NCBI GenBank assembly: GCA_949296915.1
Contig: CASFPX010000009.1
Span: 42,980 to 106,979, forward strand
Direction of reading: 5' to 3'
Source of the DNA: Onthovicinus sp900555545
Lineage (GTDB): Bacteria; Bacillota; Clostridia; Oscillospirales; Acutalibacteraceae
DNA: 64,000 nt
The position numbers and the translations under genes are program-made. The first letter of the stretch is position 1. Each line of letters starts with the position of its first letter. Positions 58,540 through 64,000 of the stretch are shown piece by piece. The notes below the pieces were generated by a model that was not told the origin of the DNA, searched no databases, and saw nothing but the letters and a program-made list of their open reading frames with translations.

Positions 58540-60282
58540 ATGGCAATGGCAAATATTAAAATCAACGGCATGCCCCTGAGTGTGCCAAACGGGATTTCCA
58601 TTCTGGAGGCCGCGCGTTACGCCGGCATCGAGATCCCAACCCTCTGCTACCTGAAAAAGATCAATGAGATCGGCGCCTGCCGTATCTGCATGGTGGAGGT
58701 CAAGGGGATGCGCGGCCTGGTATCCGCGTGTGTATTCCCGGTCAATGACGGGATGGAGATCTTTACCAATACGGAAAAGGTGCGTAAATCGCGCAAGATT
58801 ACGCTGGAGCTGATCCTCTCCACGCACGACCGCAAGTGCCTCTCCTGCGTGCGCAGCGGCAACTGCGAGCTGCAAAAGCTCTGTAAGGAGTTTGGCGTGG
58901 ACGATGAGGGACGCTATGACGGCGAGAACCCGCATTACGACTTTGATGACTCGGCCGCCCACATGATCCGCGATAACAACAAGTGTATCCTCTGCCGCCG
59001 CTGCGTGGCCGCCTGCCAGATGCAGGAGGTCTCCGTCATCGGGGCCAATGCGCGCGGATTCGACACGCACATCAGCTCCGCCTTTGATAAGGACCTGGCG
59101 GATGTCTCGTGTGTCTCCTGCGGCCAGTGCATCGTCAACTGCCCCACGGGCGCGATCTATGAGAAGGACGACACCGACAAGGTGCTCGCCGCCATCAATG
59201 ATCCCGATAAATTCGTCATCGTACAGACGGCTCCCTCCATCCGTGTGACGCTGGGCGAGTGCTTTGGGATGCACATCGGCACCAACGTTCAGGGCAAGAT
59301 GGTCGCCGCACTGCGCCGCCTGGGATTTGACAAGGTGTTCGATACCGACTTTGCAGCCGACCTCACCATTATGGAAGAGGCCAACGAGCTCGTTGAGCGC
59401 ATTCAGAACGGCGGGACACTGCCGATGATCACCTCCTGCTCCCCGGGCTGGGTCAAGTACTGCGAGCACTATTATCCGGAGTGTATCCCGAATCTGTCCA
59501 CCTGCAAGTCCCCACAGCAGATGTTCGGCGCCACCATTAAAACATGGTACGCGCAGAAGATGGGGATTGATCCCAAGAATATCGTCGTCGTGGGCATTAT
59601 GCCCTGCACGGCCAAAAAGTTTGAGACCAAGCGCGACCACGAGGATGCCTCTGGCTATCCGGATGTCGATATTGCCCTCACAACCCGTGAGCTCGGCCGC
59701 ATGATCAACAGCGCCGGGATTTACTTCAAGAAGCTGCCAGACGAGGAGTTTGACAATCCGCTCGGCGAGGCCACCGGTGCGGGCGTAATCTTCGGTACTA
59801 CGGGCGGCGTCATGGAGGCTGCGCTGCGTACGGCTGCAGATATGATCACCGGTCAGGATCTGGATCACGTGGATTATCAGGAGGTACGCGGCCTGAGCGG
59901 CGTCAAGGAGGCCACCTATAATATCGGCGGCATGGATATCAAGGTCGCTGTGGCCAGCGGCATTGCCAATGCGCACAAGATCATGGAAAAGGTGCGCAGC
60001 GGCGAGTGCGACTACCAGTTTATCGAGATCATGGGTTGCCCGGGTGGCTGCGTCAACGGCGGCGGTCAGCCGATTCAGCACGCGGTGGTGCGCAACTTTA
60101 TCGACCTGACGGGCCGCCGTGCGGCGGCGCTGTATGAGGCGGATAAGAATCTGCCCATCCGCAAGTCCCATGAGAGCCCCGCGATTAAGATGGTCTATCA
60201 GGAATTCTTCGGTAAGCCGGGCAGTGAGACGGCCCATAAGGTGCTGCATACCTCCTACACGCCGCGCCCGAAGTACAAATAA
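58540..60282 (+). CDS. hydA: [FeFe] hydrogenase catalytic subunit HydA
   Basis: 580 residues. N-terminal [2Fe-2S] domain (CYLKKINEIGACRICMVE), the His-Cys [4Fe-4S] motif (HDRKCLSCVRSGNCELQ), two [4Fe-4S] clusters (CILCRRCVAACQ, CVSCGQCIVNCP), then the complete H-cluster loops TSCSPGW, MPCTAKKFE and GCPGGCVNGGGQP. It reduces protons to H2 or oxidises H2. With HydB and HydC it should form a ferredoxin- and NADH-linked bifurcating enzyme. Start ATG 58540, AAGGAG 10 bases upstream; the GTG at 58531 is too close. A terminator follows. Confidence 0.95.
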   Translation: MAMANIKINGMPLSVPNGISILEAARYAGIEIPTLCYLKKINEIGACRICMVEVKGMRGLVSACVFPVNDGMEIFTNTEKVRKSRKITLELILSTHDRKCLSCVRSGNCELQKLCKEFGVDDEGRYDGENPHYDFDDSAAHMIRDNNKCILCRRCVAACQMQEVSVIGANARGFDTHISSAFDKDLADVSCVSCGQCIVNCPTGAIYEKDDTDKVLAAINDPDKFVIVQTAPSIRVTLGECFGMHIGTNVQGKMVAALRRLGFDKVFDTDFAADLTIMEEANELVERIQNGGTLPMITSCSPGWVKYCEHYYPECIPNLSTCKSPQQMFGATIKTWYAQKMGIDPKNIVVVGIMPCTAKKFETKRDHEDASGYPDVDIALTTRELGRMINSAGIYFKKLPDEEFDNPLGEATGAGVIFGTTGGVMEAALRTAADMITGQDLDHVDYQEVRGLSGVKEATYNIGGMDIKVAVASGIANAHKIMEKVRSGECDYQFIEIMGCPGGCVNGGGQPIQHAVVRNFIDLTGRRAAALYEADKNLPIRKSHESPAIKMVYQEFFGKPGSETAHKVLHTSYTPRPKYK

Positions 60283-60306
60283 AAATCTCCTTTATAAAAT
60301 GGACAG

Positions 60307-60335
60307 AGGTGGCAGACGCGGTTTGCCACCTTTTT
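60307..60335 (+). terminator. Terminator of the hydrogenase operon
   Basis: Stem AGGTGGCA / TGCCACCT with a 9-base loop and T5. Confidence 0.88.
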
Positions 60336-60625
60336 CCATGGTGGGGAAATAATCTAAAAACCATCATACGAGGGTGCAACTGTTGGTTTTGGAGGGGATT
60401 TTTTGGTTATGATAGTGTAAATTTTGGGATAGATCTTGGCAAATTGGACAAATAAGAATCTTGGTTTTGTAAAAAGCGACACAATTTTTCTTCAAGAATT
60501 CCGACAATATGCTTGATTTGTAGATGAAAGCAGTGTATAATGAACGCGTAATCTAAGAATGGGACAAAGGTTGTTCTGCGGAGCAGAATCCGTTGTTGCT
60601 TCTTTATGAAAGGGGATTAAAATCC
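60336..60625 (+). other. AT-rich leader region before the surface protein gene
   Basis: No gene seen. The promoter is at 60513-60541. Upstream sequence is AT-rich with no recognisable operator. Confidence 0.45.
60513..60541 (+). promoter_or_regulatory. Promoter of the large surface protein gene
   Basis: TTGATT (60513-60518), 17-base spacer, TATAAT (60536-60541), 84 bases before the start codon. The same boxes and spacing recur before the partial gene at 63947. Confidence 0.75.
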
Positions 60626-63600
60626 ATGAAAACACCCAAAAGCAAGAGAATTCTCGGGGTTGTGCTTTCCGGTGCAATTCTGGTGACGTCTCTTTCGGCG
60701 GCACTGACCGCGTTTGCCGCGGACGGAAACTCGTATGATTATGATGAGTTTGCGGATGCGGTAATGAGTGCGGAGGTGGGGACGCGTTATGTGGAGAACG
60801 CGACACCTGAACAGGCAGCCGAGGCGATCGACACGCTGGATAATGTACTCACCAGCGGGGATCTTATGAGCTTGCTCGGCTCAGATGCCGGTAGCCTGAA
60901 AGAGTATGCCGAAACGCTCGTTGCGGAGAATCTCTACACGGATGCAACGGTGACCGCGTTAGTCAAAACGATTTATCCGCTGCTTTATGACACGATTATT
61001 GATACGCTCAACGGTGTTTCGCCCTCTCTGGGTGACGTTGTAAAGCCTCTGCTTCCTGCGCTGAATCTCTACCTCAGCCCGTCCGCCGCTGCGGGGAGAA
61101 TCTCCGACGATCGGTATGCCTCCGCTAAGTCTGTCCTTCAGGCGGCCGGTAATGACTGGGCAAACATTACGGAGGAGCAGTGGGCGTCGATCACTTGGGG
61201 CGTCACAGATCAGCAGTCTTTCTATGACGCGATCGGTCAGGCGCTCAACGGCCTGTATTGGCTGCTCAATTGCGCGCTCAACGGCGGTATGATCGGCTAC
61301 CAGGATCCTGTTACCGACAGCACTACTCTTGGCATCAAGTGTGCGGATGGTTATGCCGATGTTGTTGTCCCGCTGCTGCGCACACTCGGCTGCGCGGAGG
61401 AGGACATTATGTCCCCGGAGGACTATAAGGCTGCTCAGGAAGAATCCGCGAGCACTATTGGACTGCTCCAGCCGATCCTGGATCCGATCCTTAACCGGAT
61501 CTATGAGATCTGCGAGTCCCCGGCCACGGATATTGTGGAACTGCTTCCCTCCCTGCTCTCCTTTGTGCAGGATGGCGGCTTGAAGGATGCGCTCTCCAAG
61601 CTGGATGTCCGGTTCACGTATTCCATCGCATGGGGCGCCACCAGCGGCGAGACCTCTATTATCAACGCTTATACCCTGCTCAATGATACGCTCACCCAGC
61701 AGTACGGTGCAAATCTGGAGGACCTGAACGGCTTGGCCAAGGCGATTGCCACCAGCAGCCTGGAGGGGTTCCAGTGGGTAGACCTTCCGATTGATACGTT
61801 GGCAAGCCTTACGGATAAGGGTGAGATCCTGCTGGAGGTTCTGCAGTATGCCGGTAACCTGGTAAAGGCCAACGGCCAGCTGTTGCGTGACCAGATCGAT
61901 CTCTCCACGATTGATCCCAAGCTGGCGGAGGTTCTCAACGCCCTGATCGATCAGGTGCTGGCGGCAGAGCCGGATCAGATCGCTACAGTGCTGATTCACC
62001 TGCTCAATCCGTCCTGCGAGCTGGTTGTCAGCGCGTATAACTATCCTGATATTACGAAGACGCCGTATGCCTATCCGGATACCCAGTACGGCAAGTCCGA
62101 TTATGTTGAGTTTGTGCAGGGGCTCGATGGTTTGCTCTCCGGTCTTGGCCTCGAAGGCCTGATCAGCGGACTGCTCACCAATGATACCATGAATCAGATC
62201 TTGGGCCTGTATGACTCCATTGCGGCCGATCCCACGGTTGCAAAGGTGCTTGAGGTAATCGGTGTGGATGTCAGTGCGGAGGCTATCGCCGAGGTGCGTG
62301 CAGATGTTCAGGCCATCAACGTGGTGGATCTGGACAGCTTTGCCCAGGCACTTGCAGTTGCATTCCGTCCGTTTAGCAATGTGCTGGCGCTCGTCTTTGC
62401 GGGCCAGGATATGACCGTCCTGGGCGGCTATACGGTGCCGGGCTACGATGGTTACAACAGTGTTGTCATCCCGCTGCTTGAGGCACTTGGGTGCACCAAT
62501 GTCAAGAGTTATGCAGATTATCAGACAGCGGTTGAGGGCGGTGCCTCCCCGCTGGAAGCTATTCTGGATCAGGTGATTGGCCGCGTTCAGGAAATCCTGG
62601 CATCTCCGGTGGACTCCCTGACCAAGATGCTGCCCAATCTCGCATATTTCCTGAGCAGTGACAATCTGCCCGTTTTGGTACGCAATCTGGTTGCTCCGAT
62701 TGATACGCTCCTGAGCCATGTCGATGTGGATATCATGGCGGACGTGGTCAATCCGTTGCTGCAGGCATTCCAGATTCCGAGCCTTGCGGACATCGATAAC
62801 GACCTTGCAGGCCTGCTCAATACGCTTTTGGGCGAGACAGGGATCGTTCTGCCGCAGATCGATCTGAGCAAGCTTGCCGCCTACGGCACACTCGAGAGCT
62901 ATGAGAGCGTCATGGTAGTCGGCGGAAACAACGTGGCCGCCAAGAGGGTCGTTGCAGATCAGGCGGATGTCGCTGGCGCAGTGATTGAGTATATTTACAA
63001 TTTCCTCACGCTGGAAGGCAACATGGATGCCATCGGTACGTTGCTCGGTGGGTTGCTCGGCGGTGAAGATATGGATATAAGCGGTCTGCTCGATACGATG
63101 CTCACGCCGAATTTGAAGGATCTGGCCACATTCACAAACTTCCTGTTTGGACTGATCGGCGTAACACCGAATCCGGATGATCCAGAGGAGAGCACCGAGC
63201 CGGAAGACACCACGAAGCCAGAGGGGACCACTGATCCGGAAGATACTACATCACCGGAAGAGACAACACAGCCTGAGGAATCCACAGAGCCGGGCGGCGA
63301 TACCACCCAGCCGGAGGAGTCTACAGAGCCCGAGGAGTCTACACAGCCGGATGATACGACCATCCCAGAGGGAACTACCCAGCCAGAGGAGACGAGTGAA
63401 CCGTCCTCTGATGAGACAACGGGCAGTGACGCAACAGAAGTTCCTGGTTCGGACGATACCACTACGCCTGCCGGTAACGGCAACCAGGGTGGCGATGCCC
63501 CGAGTGGTGATGGCCAGAACGGCACTTCCGTGGGCGGCGTCGATACGGGCGATGTCGCTATCGGCGCAGTAGTGGGCGGCGCTGTCCTTGCGGCAGCTGC

Positions 63601-63634
63601 AGTCGTGATTCTCTCCAGAAAAAAGAAGGATTGA
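60626..63634 (+). CDS. Large secreted, membrane-anchored repeat protein of unknown function
   Basis: 1002 residues starting at ATG 60626 (GAAAGGGG 10 bases upstream). Signal peptide ends at TAFAA-D near residue 32. The mature part is mainly helical and leucine-rich with an internal duplication: residues about 195-335 and 567-707 both run DSF-like helix, GY...VV-PLL..LGC, YADY/EDYKAA, then LDPILNRIYEI/LDQVIGRVQEI and SPxxxxxxLLPxL. A Thr/Pro/Glu/Ser-rich stalk with six-residue units (EPEEST, QPEETT) covers about 853-945. A final helix (about 976-998) with RKKKD tail anchors it; VDTGD before the helix is only weakly like a sortase motif. I know no family. It may be a cell-surface adhesin or scaffold. 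Confidence 0.75.
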   Translation: MKTPKSKRILGVVLSGAILVTSLSAALTAFAADGNSYDYDEFADAVMSAEVGTRYVENATPEQAAEAIDTLDNVLTSGDLMSLLGSDAGSLKEYAETLVAENLYTDATVTALVKTIYPLLYDTIIDTLNGVSPSLGDVVKPLLPALNLYLSPSAAAGRISDDRYASAKSVLQAAGNDWANITEEQWASITWGVTDQQSFYDAIGQALNGLYWLLNCALNGGMIGYQDPVTDSTTLGIKCADGYADVVVPLLRTLGCAEEDIMSPEDYKAAQEESASTIGLLQPILDPILNRIYEICESPATDIVELLPSLLSFVQDGGLKDALSKLDVRFTYSIAWGATSGETSIINAYTLLNDTLTQQYGANLEDLNGLAKAIATSSLEGFQWVDLPIDTLASLTDKGEILLEVLQYAGNLVKANGQLLRDQIDLSTIDPKLAEVLNALIDQVLAAEPDQIATVLIHLLNPSCELVVSAYNYPDITKTPYAYPDTQYGKSDYVEFVQGLDGLLSGLGLEGLISGLLTNDTMNQILGLYDSIAADPTVAKVLEVIGVDVSAEAIAEVRADVQAINVVDLDSFAQALAVAFRPFSNVLALVFAGQDMTVLGGYTVPGYDGYNSVVIPLLEALGCTNVKSYADYQTAVEGGASPLEAILDQVIGRVQEILASPVDSLTKMLPNLAYFLSSDNLPVLVRNLVAPIDTLLSHVDVDIMADVVNPLLQAFQIPSLADIDNDLAGLLNTLLGETGIVLPQIDLSKLAAYGTLESYESVMVVGGNNVAAKRVVADQADVAGAVIEYIYNFLTLEGNMDAIGTLLGGLLGGEDMDISGLLDTMLTPNLKDLATFTNFLFGLIGVTPNPDDPEESTEPEDTTKPEGTTDPEDTTSPEETTQPEESTEPGGDTTQPEESTEPEESTQPDDTTIPEGTTQPEETSEPSSDETTGSDATEVPGSDDTTTPAGNGNQGGDAPSGDGQNGTSVGGVDTGDVAIGAVVGGAVLAAAAVVILSRKKKD

Positions 63635-63683
63635 ATTTAAGATGAGCAACAGCCCATGGGTTGTTCGCTACTAAAGACTTAGG

Positions 63684-63715
63684 ATCCCCTCGCCGTTGTT
63701 GGCGAGGGGATTTTT
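63684..63715 (+). terminator. Terminator of the surface protein gene
   Basis: Perfect stem ATCCCCTCGCC / GGCGAGGGGAT, 6-base loop, T5. Confidence 0.92.
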
Positions 63716-63841
63716 ATGAAAAATAGAATTTTTTCCAACAATTACACAGTAAGAGAGGAGAGATGGGATGTTGAGCACAAAAAAACTGGATCTTTTTGTA
63801 AAAAGTGTCGAATTTTAAAAAAAATAAAGCGAAAAACAGTC

Positions 63842-63870
63842 TTGATTTACCGAAAAGTCAATGGTATAAT
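63842..63870 (+). promoter_or_regulatory. Promoter of the partial gene at the window edge
   Basis: TTGATT (63842-63847), 17-base spacer, TATAAT (63865-63870). The stretch 63716-63946 holds this promoter and leader and nothing else that I can support. Confidence 0.7.
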
Positions 63871-63946
63871 AACGAAGTAAGCAATGGCTCCGTAAGGGGC
63901 TATTTACACAGGATGGAATTACGAAGACGAAAGGGGAAAAAGGTCG

Positions 63947-64000
63947 ATGAAGACGAAGAAGTGGAAGAGAGCGCTGAGCGTCGTGCTGGCAGGTACGATG
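63947..64000 (+). CDS. Secreted protein, N-terminal signal peptide only (cut by window edge)
   Basis: 18 codons visible, beginning MKTKKWKRALSVVLAGTM, with AAAGGGGAAAAAGG upstream of ATG. The start closely resembles that of the surface protein at 60626 (MKTPKSKRILGVVLSGAI), and the promoter boxes match too, so a related exported protein is likely. The rest lies beyond the window. Confidence 0.65.
   Translation, partial: MKTKKWKRALSVVLAGTM

Noticed and set aside
56770..60249. 1159-codon open frame on the minus strand across hydB and hydA
   Set aside because: It runs antisense to two unmistakable genes with all their cysteine motifs. Its length is a result of high GC and biased third codon positions. 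It has no RBS or domain.
63181..63460. Short-period repetitive DNA, possible CRISPR or tandem repeat
   Set aside because: It is coding sequence for the Pro/Glu/Thr stalk of the surface protein. The units vary at codon level and there are no spacers.

Overview
The window reads as chromosomal DNA from a strictly anaerobic, Gram-positive Clostridia bacterium, most like a gut Oscillospiraceae/Ruminococcaceae-type organism. The signs are a fairly GC-rich sequence, AGGAGG-type ribosome binding sites, sigma-A promoters, CIRCE and Rex operators, an Rnf-like complex, a trimeric [FeFe] hydrogenase set, a hrcA-grpE-dnaK-dnaJ operon and an isomerase-pathway uronate operon. No rRNA or tRNA genes, CRISPR array or intact transposon were seen. 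Species cannot be assigned from the sequence alone.

Left part (1-16.7 kb). Three Rnf-like membrane subunits (D, E, A; no G and no B between or after them) and a putative secreted glycosyl hydrolase are followed by an old-yellow-enzyme-type reductase. On the minus strand is a cell-wall operon (FHA protein, RodA/FtsW glycosyltransferase, class B PBP). A full phosphate regulon follows: Pho-box-like repeats, pstS-pstC-pstA-pstB-phoU and a two-component pair (phoP/phoR-like).

Middle part (16.8-33 kb). This is a carbohydrate region. It holds a GPH-type transporter, a GH13 enzyme with a C-terminal frameshift and an AraC regulator. A uronate operon then takes glucuronides to pyruvate and glyceraldehyde-3-phosphate: uxaC, uxuA, an SDR mannonate oxidoreductase, kdgA, kdgK, a second GPH transporter and a GH2 glycosidase. 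A membrane-anchored DUF4838 protein and an unknown membrane protein close the block.

Housekeeping and accessory part (33-51.6 kb). Genes here are an Mrp/NBP35 ATPase, tadA, a CPBP protease, an XRE regulator, a histidine phosphatase, a CIRCE-controlled Hsp20, the GGGtGRT/NifU-like pair, and an IbrA/IbrB-like pair (PAPS-reductase-like plus ParB-like) bracketed by two paralogous lipoproteins. A degraded AT-rich patch precedes the hrcA-grpE-dnaK-dnaJ operon. serA and serC lie beyond on the minus strand.

Right part (51.6-64 kb). A Rex operator stands between serC and a hydrogenase locus. The locus has a putative sensory/accessory set (DRTGG proteins, HATPase, HsfB-like hydrogenase, PHP protein) and then hydC-HATPase-2Fe2S protein-hydB-hydA, which would encode a NAD(H)/ferredoxin-linked, probably electron-bifurcating hydrogenase. 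The window ends with a large repeat-containing surface protein and the first codons of another secreted protein.

Most notable are the stripped-down Rnf-like D-E-A set that has lost most of the conserved cysteines, the IbrAB pair between paralogous lipoproteins, the structured GC-rich element near 44 kb, and the HsfB-centred sensor-like module under a possible Rex switch.
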